A DNA stretch of 64,000 bases from an uncultured Ruminococcus sp. (GTDB lineage Bacteria; Bacillota; Clostridia; Oscillospirales; Ruminococcaceae). Below are positions 41,737-51,038 of the stretch, in pieces. A model generated the notes under the pieces. That model saw nothing but the letters and a program-made list of their open reading frames with translations. It did no database searches and had not been told where the DNA came from. Where the stretch lies: assembly GCA_902780695.1 (NCBI GenBank), contig CACZGM010000006.1:29524-93523 (forward strand), given 5' to 3'. Made by a program: the position numbers and the translations under genes. Position 1 is the stretch's first letter, and each line of letters begins with the position of its first letter.

Positions 41737-42764
41737 CTCTGAACACGGCCCGATGCGTCGCCGCCTGCGAGCGTTTCGACATCTGCACGGGTAACAAGGT
41801 TAAAGTCACCGGGTATAGTGTGTTTGAGTGCGGAAGCGGCTACCGCAAATTCAAGCGCGGCTTTGAAATCCTTGCCGTCGTTGAGTCCGCAGATCAGACC
41901 TCCTGCAAACGAATCGCCGCCGCCTACACGGTCAACTATCGGGTTGATGTTGTATTTTCTCGAATGATAGAACTCTCTTGTTGCTCCGTCCATAATGCAC
42001 GCAGACCAGTCGTTGTTGGAAGCGGAATGACTCTCGCGAAGAGAAGAGATCACATACTTAAATCCGAACTTATCGATCATGCGGTTGAATATGTCAACAT
42101 AGCCTGCAAGCTCCAGCTCGCCCTTTGTAACATCGGTGTTGCCGGGCTTGAAGCCGAGGACCTTTTCCGCGTCCTCCTCATTTCCGATGCATACATCAAC
42201 GTACTGCATGAGGTTTGTCATTACCTTCTGAGCCTTTTCTGACGACCACAGCTTCTTACGGAAGTTCAGGTCGCACGAAACCGTAACATTGTGCTTCTTT
42301 GCCGCTTTCAGAGCAACCTCGGTCACTTCCGCCGCAAGATCGGATATTGCGGGAGTAATGCCTGTGAAGTGGAACCAGTCGGCATCCTTGAATATATCGT
42401 CAAAGTCAAACTTGGAAGCGTCTGCGGTAGATATAGAGGAGTGCGCACGGTCGTAAACAACATTCGATGCTCTGAGCGAAGCGCCTGTTTCGAGGAAGTA
42501 TATTCCGAGTCTCTCACCGCACTTTGCGATATGATCGGTCTTTACATTATACTTGCGAAGCGCCGCTACGGCAGCTGCACCGATCGGGTTGTCCGGCACA
42601 GCGGTCACAAATTCGGCCTCGTGACCGTAATTTGCAAGCGATACGGCAACATTAGCCTCACCGCCGCCGTAGTTGATATCAAATTCGTCTGCCTGAATTA
42701 TCTTTTCATTGTTCGGGGTAGAAAGTCTGAGCATTATCTCGCCCATTGTCACTATTTTAGCCAT
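41733..42764 (-). CDS. kdgK: 2-dehydro-3-deoxygluconokinase (PfkB family)
   Basis: This 343-residue ribokinase-type kinase has the N-terminal GEIMLRLSTPN, the substrate-binding NYGGGEANVAVSLANYG, and the C-terminal PfkB signature DRVGGGDSFAGGLI with catalytic Asp. The first segment is typical of KDG kinases. It phosphorylates KDG, the meeting point of the Uxa and Kdu branches. It is located 15 bases after kdgA, whose product cleaves KDPG. A second, related kinase gene is at 61014. Confidence 0.95.
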   Translation of the reverse strand: MAKIVTMGEIMLRLSTPNNEKIIQADEFDINYGGGEANVAVSLANYGHEAEFVTAVPDNPIGAAAVAALRKYNVKTDHIAKCGERLGIYFLETGASLRASNVVYDRAHSSISTADASKFDFDDIFKDADWFHFTGITPAISDLAAEVTEVALKAAKKHNVTVSCDLNFRKKLWSSEKAQKVMTNLMQYVDVCIGNEEDAEKVLGFKPGNTDVTKGELELAGYVDIFNRMIDKFGFKYVISSLRESHSASNNDWSACIMDGATREFYHSRKYNINPIVDRVGGGDSFAGGLICGLNDGKDFKAALEFAVAASALKHTIPGDFNLVTRADVETLAGGDASGRVQR

Positions 42765-42779
42765 TCTTTTTTTCTCCTT

Positions 42780-43751
42780 TTACTTCTTTTCCACAAGGTG
42801 AACTGCAAATCCGCCGACTTCGTCCTTAAGATATACGACTGTCATTCTGCCGTCGGCATCATACTTCGCAGTTGACATATCCGCTTCTATACCCTGTAAT
42901 CCGAGCTGATATACGGCTCTGTTCACATTGATCGTAGATACCGCGATATGTCCCTTTGCGCCCTTGAACGGGGACTTCATGCATTCTATGAACGGGCCTG
43001 CAAAAATACTGCTGTTTCCGATCTTCTGTGTCCAGCCGAACATCTTGTCAAACTTTGCGGAAACGCTGTCCGCTTCGTCCTCGTTATCGCAGTTGATACC
43101 GATATGTACCATCTGGAAATCAAGCATCTTGTTCACTGCGGAACGGCACAGCGCCGTGATCTCGTCCCACTTGCCCGCCTTGACGAGCTTATCCGGAACT
43201 ATCCAGCTTCCGCCGCAGCACACGATCTTCCTGAACGAGAGGTAGGTGTTGAGATTATTCTCATTGACACCGCCGGTGGGCATGAACTTCATCGACGAAT
43301 AGGGCGCGGATATTGCCTTGATGTAAGGCAGACCGCCCGCCTGCTCCGCAGGGAAGAATTTTACAAAATCAAGTCCGAGCTCCATAGCCTGTTCTATCTG
43401 CGAGCCGTTCGCAACACCCGGAGTAAAGGGAACACCCTTGTCGAGACAGTGTTTTACGACATTCGGGTTGAGACCCGGAGCTACGCAGAATTTCGCACCG
43501 GCAGCAATAGCACGGTCGCACTGTTCGGTAGTAAGCACGGTACCCGCTCCCACAAGCATATCGGGGTACGCCTTCACCATGTCCGCGATCACCTTATCGG
43601 CTCCTTCGGCACGGAACGTTACCTCCGCGCATCTGATACCGCCGTCGTAAAGAGCTTTTGCGAGATTTACGGCATCTGCCGTGTTTTCGAGCTTGATGAC
43701 CGGCACGATACCCGTACATTCAAGCTGTTCGATAAATTTTTTGTTGTCCAT
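42780..43751 (-). CDS. kdgA: KDPG aldolase with C-terminal VOC-like domain
   Basis: Residues 1-210 are a KDPG/KHG aldolase with E43 in CAEVTFR and Schiff-base K131 in FVKFFPAEQAGG, cleaving KDPG to pyruvate and glyceraldehyde-3-phosphate. The protein continues for about 110 more residues (MVHIGINCDNEDEADSVSAK, GHIAVSTINVNRAVYQLGLQ, GGFAVHLVEKK), which look like one vicinal-oxygen-chelate (glyoxalase-like) module. A fusion is seen in some gut Clostridia, but the function of the extra domain is not known to me. Usual aldolases are 205-215 residues. The gene has a strong ribosome site and precedes kdgK. Confidence 0.93.
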   Translation of the reverse strand: MDNKKFIEQLECTGIVPVIKLENTADAVNLAKALYDGGIRCAEVTFRAEGADKVIADMVKAYPDMLVGAGTVLTTEQCDRAIAAGAKFCVAPGLNPNVVKHCLDKGVPFTPGVANGSQIEQAMELGLDFVKFFPAEQAGGLPYIKAISAPYSSMKFMPTGGVNENNLNTYLSFRKIVCCGGSWIVPDKLVKAGKWDEITALCRSAVNKMLDFQMVHIGINCDNEDEADSVSAKFDKMFGWTQKIGNSSIFAGPFIECMKSPFKGAKGHIAVSTINVNRAVYQLGLQGIEADMSTAKYDADGRMTVVYLKDEVGGFAVHLVEKK

Positions 43752-43873
43752 TTCAGTAATGTCCTTCCGATCTGTTGTTTTTTATTTGATTTCGTATATT
43801 TCAGAGAATAACGGCTGCGAGGCAGCGACTGTACATCCGATGAATGTACGATACGGGATCCGCTGCGGTGCGT
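43752..43873 (-). other. Spacer between kduD and kdgA with small hairpins
   Basis: The 122-base gap contains a GTACAT/ATGTAC inverted repeat near 43831-43850 and a short GCTGCGAGGCAGC palindrome. No clear promoter is visible. It may hold an internal promoter or a processing site that changes gene dosage within the operon. Confidence 0.3.
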
Positions 43874-44629
43874 TCACCGCGCTAACCAGCCGCCGTCAAC
43901 AGCCAGTGTAAAACCATTTACATAATCACTTGCAGAAGATGCAAGGAATACAGCCGCACCCATGAGGTCGTCGGGTGTACCCCAGCGTCCGGCAGGTATT
44001 CTTTCAAGAATATCCGCACTTCTCTTCTCGTCATTGCGAAGAGCTTCTGTGTTGTTGGTCGCCATATATCCCGGAGCGATAGCATTTACATTGATGCCGT
44101 ATTTCGCCCACTCGTTTGCCATTGTCATTGTAATTCCCTTTACCGCGGATTTGCTCGCAGTATAACTAGGAACTCTTATTCCGCCCTGGTAAGAGAGCAT
44201 ACTTGCTATCTGGATTATCTTTCCGCCGCTCTTCTGCTTCATGAACTGCTTTGCGGCAGCCTGTGAAAGGAAGAAAAGAGTACGGCAGTTCGTGTTCATT
44301 ACGAGATCCCAGTTTTCCACAGAGAAATCTATACTGTCCTCGCGCTTGATGATGCCCGCGTTATTCACGAGTATATCAAGTCTGCCGAACTTCTCAACAG
44401 CTGTGCTGATGATAGTCTCAACAGGATCGAGAGAGGAAAGGTCGGCTGTGATGTAAGCGAAATTCTCCTCGCCGAGCATCTTCTGTGTATCATCGCTGGG
44501 CGATCTTGAAACGCCGAGCACCTTAGCGCCCGCTTCCACAAAAGCCTTGCTTATGCCTTGTCCGAGTCCGGTATTGCTGCCGGTAACCACTGCGACTTTG
44601 CCTTTTAAGCTGAACATATCCAGAATCAT
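43874..44629 (-). CDS. kduD: 2-deoxy-D-gluconate 3-dehydrogenase / 2,5-diketo-3-deoxygluconate reductase
   Basis: This 251-residue classical SDR has the cofactor motif TGSNTGLGQGI, NNAGI(IKRED), the catalytic Ser in QIASMLSYQGG, and YTASK. The QGGIRVPSYTASKSAVKG block is characteristic of KduD. It reduces the KduI product to KDG with NADH. The start has GGAGGTAATA upstream. It lies in the same operon as kduI, kdgK and kdgA, completing the pathway from unsaturated oligogalacturonides. Confidence 0.95.
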   Translation of the reverse strand: MILDMFSLKGKVAVVTGSNTGLGQGISKAFVEAGAKVLGVSRSPSDDTQKMLGEENFAYITADLSSLDPVETIISTAVEKFGRLDILVNNAGIIKREDSIDFSVENWDLVMNTNCRTLFFLSQAAAKQFMKQKSGGKIIQIASMLSYQGGIRVPSYTASKSAVKGITMTMANEWAKYGINVNAIAPGYMATNNTEALRNDEKRSADILERIPAGRWGTPDDLMGAAVFLASSASDYVNGFTLAVDGGWLAR

Positions 44630-44675
44630 ATTATTACCTCCATATTTCCGGAAAAATTAATCGGTTGATATACGC

Positions 44676-45674
44676 TCAAAAAATACCGAGCATTTTCAGG
44701 ACCGTAACATAAACAAATATTGTGACCGTGCTGAACAGACTCGTCCAGACCACAAGCTGACCCGCGAGGTCATCGTCACCGCCCATCTCCTTCGCCATTA
44801 TAGCGGACGAGACGGCTACAGGTGTCGCAAACACTCCGATATACGTTGCGAAATGCTCGCCTGAAAAACCGAGGGGCTGCATCAGCAGATATGCCGCCGA
44901 AAGTCCTGATACCGGAACCGCCACATTTCTCATCAAAGTACCGAAGATTATCTCTTTGCGAAGTCTTGCGACTGCGGAAAACTCAAACCTGCCGCCGAGA
45001 ACTATCAGCGCGAAAGGCGTGCAGCACGCTTTCAGGCTGTCAAGCACCTTGAACAGCAATGTAACATCGCTTAATCTGAAACTTATGCCGCTCTGTTCAA
45101 ACAGACCGCGCACGCACAGAACCAGAAGTCCTGCGACTGTACCGATGATAAGCGGATTTTTCACTATACCGAGGAAGATCTTTCCGACATCTGCTTTTTT
45201 CTTTTCGGAGCTTCCGTTGAAAAGTGTAAGCGAGATAACACCGAGTATATTGAAAACCGGTACACAGAACGCGGACATAACTCCTGCCGCGCCTGCTCCG
45301 GCGGCGCCGAAAAGCGACTCCGCAAGCGGTATTCCGATGATAGCGTAGTTTGAACGGAATATTCCCTGTATAAGGACGCCGCGCTTGCTGCCGTCCTTCG
45401 TGAATCCGCAGCATACCGGTATCGCAATCAGAAATATGATAACGACCGCCGCTATCCCGTATATGACAAATGCCGGGTTCACATCCGAAAGATGCTCGAT
45501 CTTATAGACATTGCAGAAAAGCATCACAGGAAGCAAAACTCTGAATACGAGCTTGTTTCCGGCATCGAAAAAGCTCTTGCTCAAAAGCCCGGTCCGTCTG
45601 ATGAAATAACCGAGAGCTATCGTCAGTACGATTGGCAATACTGCGTTCGCGGCAAATAAAAATGCTTCTGCCAC
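44676..45674 (-). CDS. AEC family (auxin efflux carrier-like) transporter
   Basis: This 332-residue, roughly ten-helix membrane protein has an N-terminal helix with VLPIVLTIALGYFIRR, a central Arg/Lys-rich loop, and the typical broken-helix segments SNYAIIGIPLAESLFG and ATPVAVSSAIMAKEMGG of the AEC/BART superfamily (MleP-like). Members move organic acids. It sits between the GH4 gene (2-base gap) and kduD. It could export an acidic end product or move a uronate; the sequence does not decide direction or substrate. Confidence 0.85.
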   Translation of the reverse strand: MAEAFLFAANAVLPIVLTIALGYFIRRTGLLSKSFFDAGNKLVFRVLLPVMLFCNVYKIEHLSDVNPAFVIYGIAAVVIIFLIAIPVCCGFTKDGSKRGVLIQGIFRSNYAIIGIPLAESLFGAAGAGAAGVMSAFCVPVFNILGVISLTLFNGSSEKKKADVGKIFLGIVKNPLIIGTVAGLLVLCVRGLFEQSGISFRLSDVTLLFKVLDSLKACCTPFALIVLGGRFEFSAVARLRKEIIFGTLMRNVAVPVSGLSAAYLLMQPLGFSGEHFATYIGVFATPVAVSSAIMAKEMGGDDDLAGQLVVWTSLFSTVTIFVYVTVLKMLGIF

Positions 45675-45676
45675 TT

Positions 45677-47074
45677 TCAGAGCTTCTCCATGGGATAATA
45701 GTCTTTCAGGTATTTCTCCGTGGCCTTCACCATACGCCCGAACAATGCGCGGCCGTCATCAAGAGACAGTCCGGCGCAGAGAGGCTGGTTCATGAACGCC
45801 TCGAATATCCTGTCAAAGCTGCGTTCTTTTATGCCATAGTAAGTATTTTCAATATTAACAGCGTTTCTGAGAACAAGCGCGTTCACATCACGCGGGAGTC
45901 TCTTTGCCGTTATCGGCTTCAGGCTGTTCTGCGAAAATACGCAGTTTGTCTCAACGACCGAACCGAGAGGCATATCGGGCATCTGCCCGACATTTATCAC
46001 ATTTGCGTTGGATATGCGGGGCGGGATCGCTCCTGCCAGAGCTTTTATAAGCTCAACGCACTCCTCATCACTGTGCTTTACTTCAATTTTTTCTGTGCCG
46101 TCAGCCAGTCTGTGCGAACGCTCAATTTTCTTCCTCATATCCTTTTTCCGGTAATCTACCGAAGTAAGGTGGAAGAGCCAGCTTTCGGCGTTCTCTTCAT
46201 TTTTTATGTACCATGATCTGTCCATGAATTCCGCAAGATGTCTGTCACCGGCGGCGGCAAGAACACCGAAGCGTCTGAAAAGATCCATTTTTACCTTGTT
46301 TCCGTAAAGGAACGGATCATCACGGAATCCATGCGGATCGTTCACATTCTGTTCGCAGTATCCCGACTCGTAGAATCTGTCGATAAATCCGGGCAGCACC
46401 TTCAGCATATCCGTGCCGTTGTAATTGGCTTCCGTGATCCATGTGAAGTGGTTTACGCCGCACGCATCTATCTTTATTTCACTGCGGTGAGGTCTTTCGA
46501 CACCGAGCATCTCCTTTGCGGCGCAGCAGAGAAATTCCTGTGCATGGAAAACCTCATGGCAGCAGCCGAAAGCCTTTATCTCCGGAAATACGTCATACAG
46601 CGTCTTGGTGCAGGCTGTCATCGGATTTGTGAGATTCAGCACCCACGCATCGGGGCAGTGAGCCTTTATCTCGCGGGCAAAGTTCTCGTAGATCGGAACT
46701 GTCCTCATAGCACGAAGCACACCGCCCGGACCTACGGTATCACCTACCGACTGATATATGCCGTATTCTTCGGGAAGATGAACGTCAGCCGCCATTTCGT
46801 CGAAGGTCCCGGGAAGTATCGAGCAAACTACGAAATCCGCACCGTCAAGAGCGTCTCCGAGAGTGTCATAAACGTTATAATCCCATTTTGTTATCGTTTC
46901 GGGAGCTTCGTTTATGCGCGCCCCGATCTGTTTGTTGAGCTGTGCGGCGGGAATATCGATGTCATACAGAGCGATCTCTCCGCAGATATCATCCGCAAGC
47001 GCAAGATCTGTCATAAAGACTCTCGCCCATGCCTTTGATCCGCCGCCGATATATGCGATTTTGACTTTTTTCAT
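45677..47074 (-). CDS. GH4 family alpha-glycosidase, probable alpha-galacturonidase
   Basis: This 465-residue NAD- and Mn-dependent GH4 enzyme has the dinucleotide site IAYIGGGSKAWAR, the substrate segment NLTNPMTACT, the metal ligand Cys in GCCHEVF (C171 or C172) and the second ligand His in GVNHFTWI. The GGGSKAWAR start is typical of the LplD subgroup, which acts as alpha-galacturonidase. With GH28 and GH105 genes in the same operon, cleavage of saturated oligogalacturonides is the likely role. No signal peptide is present, so it acts in the cytoplasm. Confidence 0.92.
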   Translation of the reverse strand: MKKVKIAYIGGGSKAWARVFMTDLALADDICGEIALYDIDIPAAQLNKQIGARINEAPETITKWDYNVYDTLGDALDGADFVVCSILPGTFDEMAADVHLPEEYGIYQSVGDTVGPGGVLRAMRTVPIYENFAREIKAHCPDAWVLNLTNPMTACTKTLYDVFPEIKAFGCCHEVFHAQEFLCCAAKEMLGVERPHRSEIKIDACGVNHFTWITEANYNGTDMLKVLPGFIDRFYESGYCEQNVNDPHGFRDDPFLYGNKVKMDLFRRFGVLAAAGDRHLAEFMDRSWYIKNEENAESWLFHLTSVDYRKKDMRKKIERSHRLADGTEKIEVKHSDEECVELIKALAGAIPPRISNANVINVGQMPDMPLGSVVETNCVFSQNSLKPITAKRLPRDVNALVLRNAVNIENTYYGIKERSFDRIFEAFMNQPLCAGLSLDDGRALFGRMVKATEKYLKDYYPMEKL

Positions 47075-47093
47075 GATTGTATGTGTAGATCCT

Positions 47094-48239
47094 TTATTGC
47101 TGCTGAACTCTTCTCATTACCTCTGTGTAGCACAGAAGGAACGGTGCAACGCCCTTTGCGTCGTTATCGACCACGGGTTCCGAAATGTAGTATTCGTATG
47201 TTCCGTCACGGCGCCTGTTGTTCTCCGGTCCGAGACCTGCCACAAGACAGATGCCTCCAAGGTCAAGCTCGCCGTTTTCGCCTGTTTTGAGATATTTGCC
47301 GCAGATGCCGTCAAAAGTCCGGTGTCCGATTTCGGAATATTTACTGTCGAGAACACCGAGTCTTGCGCCCTTCATCATTGCGTAGGCGATCATACTGCTT
47401 CCGCTTGTTTCGAGGTAATTGCCCTCACGTCCGCCGCAGTCAACGACCTGATAATACATTCCCGTCTGCGGGTCTGCATACTGAACTATACCCTCTATGA
47501 TCTCGCGGAACAGGCCGATAAGCTCGTTCCTGTCTGAGTCATTATTTATATAACCGATCAGATCGGCAAGTGTCACAGTGTACCAGCCTATCGAGCGCAG
47601 CCAGAAGTTCTTCGAGCAGCCGGTCTGCTTATCCGCCCAGAATGCGGTTCTTGAGCAGTCACAGCCATGATAATACAGCTTCTTGTTTTCGTCAAACATC
47701 AGCCGTCTCGCATTTCGTATCTGATCCATTGTATCAGAACAGTCGCCGTTTCCGAACTCCTGCTGATACCGCAGATAAAATACCTGCGCCATATACAGTC
47801 CGTCAAGCCATATCTGATCGGGATATATCTGCTTGTGCCAGAAGTTTCCGGTATTGGTGCGCGGCTGCTTTTCAAGCTGTTCATGCAGAAGCTCTATCGC
47901 TTTTCTGTATTTTTCCTTGCCTGTCGCTTTATACAGGTCGAACAGCACGCGTCCTTCGTTCACATCATCGAGGTTGTATTTTTCCTGCGAATACCCGACG
48001 ATAGTGCCGTCATCACGGACATACCAGTCGATGAAGCTCTCCGCAAAATCAAAATACCTGCTTTTGCCGGTGATCTTTGCAACTTCCAGCAGAGCGGTGA
48101 TTATGCAGCCGTCGATGTAATTCCATGCCGGAGGTTTTCCCTCAATTATCTTTTCTATATTCCACAGCGGCCTGTCGGGAGTTGAGCCGTCAAGCAGTTT
48201 CTCAATATATCTGTCGATATCCTTATACTTCTCGTACAT
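47094..48239 (-). CDS. GH88/GH105 unsaturated rhamnogalacturonyl hydrolase-like protein
   Basis: The 381-residue (alpha/alpha)6-barrel enzyme has the catalytic Asp in DQIWLDGLYM (D146) and the family blocks DDVNEGRVLFDLYKATG and FWLRSIGWYTVTLADL, plus ETSGSSMIAYAMMKGARLG. It removes the 4,5-unsaturated uronic acid left by lyases. It lacks a signal peptide, so it works on imported oligosaccharides. It is translated just after GH28 (2-base gap) and feeds KduI/KduD with unsaturated galacturonate. Confidence 0.93.
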   Translation of the reverse strand: MYEKYKDIDRYIEKLLDGSTPDRPLWNIEKIIEGKPPAWNYIDGCIITALLEVAKITGKSRYFDFAESFIDWYVRDDGTIVGYSQEKYNLDDVNEGRVLFDLYKATGKEKYRKAIELLHEQLEKQPRTNTGNFWHKQIYPDQIWLDGLYMAQVFYLRYQQEFGNGDCSDTMDQIRNARRLMFDENKKLYYHGCDCSRTAFWADKQTGCSKNFWLRSIGWYTVTLADLIGYINNDSDRNELIGLFREIIEGIVQYADPQTGMYYQVVDCGGREGNYLETSGSSMIAYAMMKGARLGVLDSKYSEIGHRTFDGICGKYLKTGENGELDLGGICLVAGLGPENNRRRDGTYEYYISEPVVDNDAKGVAPFLLCYTEVMRRVQQQ

Positions 48240-48241
48240 CG

Positions 48242-49783
48242 TTACTCCTTGATAAGCTCGCCCACATTATGGGCTTCAAGCTCTTCTCCGTCACAGCCGT
48301 CAACACTTACGTTCCTGACCGTGAGCTTTCTCACATTGTCGAAATACATTCCCGCCTTACGCATTTTAACGGCGTTGTTCTTCATTGCGGGAACGCCCTC
48401 TTTCGCGTCGGGGTCATAAGTGAAATCTATGTTTTCAACTGTTATCTCATCTATCGGCATCTCCGGCAGACCGTCGCAGTAGCAGGCGGCAACGTGACAG
48501 TTAAGGCACTTCATATTTCGGAAAGTGAACTTGCCGAGATAAGGCGTTCTGTCGTCAACCGGAAGTTTTTCACGAGTGGTATTGTACTCCGAATATCTGT
48601 CCGGGTCACAGCAGTTGTACCACATATTCATAACGATCGGGGTCATTACTCCGTCCATACGGATATTCTCAAATGTCACCCCGTCTATCACCGCGTATTT
48701 TCCTCTGCCGCGGCGGGTCTTGATGCGAAGTCCGCGGTCGGTCCGTCTGAATATACATCTCTCAACGGTAAGGTTTTTAACGCCGCCCGCCATTTCACTG
48801 CCCAGCGTCACGGCACCGTGACCGTTCTGCATGAGACAGTTGCGTATCGTATGATGATCCGCCGGCTGTCTGAATTTTTTGCCGAGCTCTATTTTTCCGG
48901 ACTTTATTGCGATGCAGTCATCACCGACGCTGAAACGGCAGCCGATGATCTCAACTTTGTCACAGGCTTCCGGGTCAAGGGCATCGGTATTCGGGCTGTC
49001 CTTCGGCGCGTTCACCGCGATATCGAGGAATCTGAGATCCTGCGAGAAATACGGGTGCAGCTGCCACGACGCGGAATTCTGTGCAGTAATGCCATGTATA
49101 GTAATGTTTTTGCAGCGGTTGAAAAATATCAGTCTCGGACGCGCGATCCGGCGCTCCTTGACATTGATCCACCATTCACTGTTCTGCGCGTTGCCGTCTA
49201 TAGTTCCTCTGCCGACTATGCTGATATCCTCGGCGTACTCCGCGAAGACAAGCGACTGATGCATAGGCACCGCATTGCCTTCCCACGCGCCGAAGTGCAC
49301 ATCCTCGCCGGTCACTGCGTCAGGGGCGGTCCCGGGTATCACAGGGTACCTCGCCGTATCCGTGCAGCCAAGCAGCACAGCATTTTCCGAAATATCTAAC
49401 GTTATGTGACTTTTGAGTGTAAGCGGGGCGGTCAGATACACACCCTCCGGGAAACAGAGCCTTCCGCCCGGCGGCAGACAGTTCAAGGCTGTCTGTATGC
49501 TCTGTGTATCGTCGGTCACGCCGTCGCCAGCCGCTCCGAAATCTCTGACATTCACCGCACAGGTCTCGGGCATAGTGCGGAATCTGATCTCACCGAAGTC
49601 AGACACGCCGACAGTATATTCTCTGTCCGGTTTAAGTCCGAACAGAGAAAATACATTGGTATCCGAACTGAAAAGCGTCTCTCCGTCGAGCTTTACGGTA
49701 TATTCATTTTCACAGCTGTATGCGCTGTTGTTTTCAAGCTCGAAACAGGCGCTCACGGAGCCCGTAAACAGTGTCTTTATCAT
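48242..49783 (-). CDS. GH28 family polygalacturonase (cytoplasmic)
   Basis: The 513-residue protein has an N-terminal fibronectin-III-like domain (about 1-72) and a right-handed beta-helix with the four GH28 signatures: NTD at 265-267, DD at 288-289, GHG at 321-323 and RIK at 353-355. It is therefore probably active as an exo- or oligogalacturonase. No signal peptide is found, unlike secreted polygalacturonases. It follows two small membrane protein genes and precedes the GH105 gene. Confidence 0.95.
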   Translation of the reverse strand: MIKTLFTGSVSACFELENNSAYSCENEYTVKLDGETLFSSDTNVFSLFGLKPDREYTVGVSDFGEIRFRTMPETCAVNVRDFGAAGDGVTDDTQSIQTALNCLPPGGRLCFPEGVYLTAPLTLKSHITLDISENAVLLGCTDTARYPVIPGTAPDAVTGEDVHFGAWEGNAVPMHQSLVFAEYAEDISIVGRGTIDGNAQNSEWWINVKERRIARPRLIFFNRCKNITIHGITAQNSASWQLHPYFSQDLRFLDIAVNAPKDSPNTDALDPEACDKVEIIGCRFSVGDDCIAIKSGKIELGKKFRQPADHHTIRNCLMQNGHGAVTLGSEMAGGVKNLTVERCIFRRTDRGLRIKTRRGRGKYAVIDGVTFENIRMDGVMTPIVMNMWYNCCDPDRYSEYNTTREKLPVDDRTPYLGKFTFRNMKCLNCHVAACYCDGLPEMPIDEITVENIDFTYDPDAKEGVPAMKNNAVKMRKAGMYFDNVRKLTVRNVSVDGCDGEELEAHNVGELIKE

Positions 49784-49795
49784 CTTATCTCCATA

Positions 49796-50440
49796 TCATT
49801 TCCCGCCGATCGCCTTTTTCTCGGCATCGCGGAATATCTTTTTTATCGTATTTCTCATAAATACCAGCAGCATATCGAAGCCGAGGTAAAACAATCCGAA
49901 AAGTATCGGTTCGACACCGAGCATACTCTCTTCTTCCGTGTGACCTACATTGGGGTCAACGCCCATAAAGACATTTATCCCGTAGTAAGTCCGGAACACG
50001 CAGTACAGAAGAACTCCGGCATAAATAACGTTGAGAAATATCGACCAGAACTTTCTCGTCGTCACCATCATCCACTTGTCATACGCACCTTCCGAAGGCT
50101 CAAACCGCCTCAGGAACCTGTTAGTCAACAGATCGGTGACCACACCGAGCCCGATCGCGAGTACGATCATAAGCTCAATGCCCTGGAGGTACATTCCGAG
50201 TCCCCACAGGAAGAAGTAGCACACCGCACCGGCAAACCAGAATTTCACAAATGTGATCTTCAGCCACGCGGGAATATGAAACTTCTTTTTCGATCTGTAC
50301 CTGTTCAGCTCGGCTTCCGGTACTTCCGGAGCGTTTTCGGTATTTACAAGGCGCTCCACAGCATCGGTCTTCAGCTTGTAATAATCCGCCGCCGATCTGT
50401 CAGCAGGCTCCGGGTTACGCTTTTTCTTCTTATCAGCCAT
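49796..50440 (-). CDS. Four-helix membrane protein of unknown function (transporter accessory 1)
   Basis: The 214-residue protein has a Lys-rich soluble N-terminus (about 60 residues) and four predicted helices (about 62-82, 88-105, 130-152, 178-198). The third and fourth are separated by an acidic loop with HTEEESML, and the C-terminus is basic. I recognise no family. It lies between GH28 and another four-helix gene, with 3 bases between them. It may help assemble the pectin oligosaccharide importer, but this is inferred from position. Confidence 0.72.
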   Translation of the reverse strand: MADKKKKRNPEPADRSAADYYKLKTDAVERLVNTENAPEVPEAELNRYRSKKKFHIPAWLKITFVKFWFAGAVCYFFLWGLGMYLQGIELMIVLAIGLGVVTDLLTNRFLRRFEPSEGAYDKWMMVTTRKFWSIFLNVIYAGVLLYCVFRTYYGINVFMGVDPNVGHTEEESMLGVEPILFGLFYLGFDMLLVFMRNTIKKIFRDAEKKAIGGK

Positions 50441-50443
50441 ATA

Positions 50444-51022
50444 TCACCGGTCGTCGTCATCTATATCGATAGCCGCCATATTCTCGTTGCCCTCAACATC
50501 GATAGATGTCCTGATCTTTCTGATAGCTTTCGAGTAAAGCGGGAGCGTTATGAGAAGCAGCGCCGTAACTCCGATGAGCACCACATGAAGCGTGACCACA
50601 TTCTGAGCCGTGGTTATGTAAGAGGAACTTTCGTCAATGATTATCTTGTTCTCCATTCGCGTGGTAGCGCTTACGATACGCGTGATATATACCACATCCA
50701 CGAATATAAGCAGCGCGAGCATACCGCCGAGCAGTCCGAGCATCACCTTGTTGGCTTTCTTGCGTTTCGAGAATGCTCTCAGGAACACCACGAACGCCAG
50801 GATCGAAAACAGCATTGCCACAAACTCACACTGCCCCATGTTCGCACCGTTGATCCTCGCGGTAGTATTCGCAATGGAAGAGAGGTTAAGAGAATACATA
50901 AGGAACGCGACGATCAGCGTCACAAGCGGTATAGCCTGAGGCGAACGCTTGAGGGCGACCATATATTTACGGATCACTTCCCTGATCCCTCGTCCTTGTT
51001 TTTTTGTCTTCTGATCTGCCAT
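50444..51022 (-). CDS. Four-helix membrane protein of unknown function (transporter accessory 2)
   Basis: The 192-residue protein has a basic cytoplasmic N-terminus (KKQGRGIREVIRKYMVALKR) and four helices (AIPLVTLIVAFLMYSL, FVAMLFSILAFVVFLRAF, VMLGLLGGMLALLIFVDVVYI, VVLIGVTALLLITLPLY). An acidic C-terminal tail ends MAAIDIDDDDR. No family is recognised. It is 16 bases after the ABC ATPase gene. Two more four-helix genes lie on the other side of that ATPase. Confidence 0.72.
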   Translation of the reverse strand: MADQKTKKQGRGIREVIRKYMVALKRSPQAIPLVTLIVAFLMYSLNLSSIANTTARINGANMGQCEFVAMLFSILAFVVFLRAFSKRKKANKVMLGLLGGMLALLIFVDVVYITRIVSATTRMENKIIIDESSSYITTAQNVVTLHVVLIGVTALLLITLPLYSKAIRKIRTSIDVEGNENMAAIDIDDDDR

Positions 51023-51038
51023 CTGTATTTCTCCCTTG

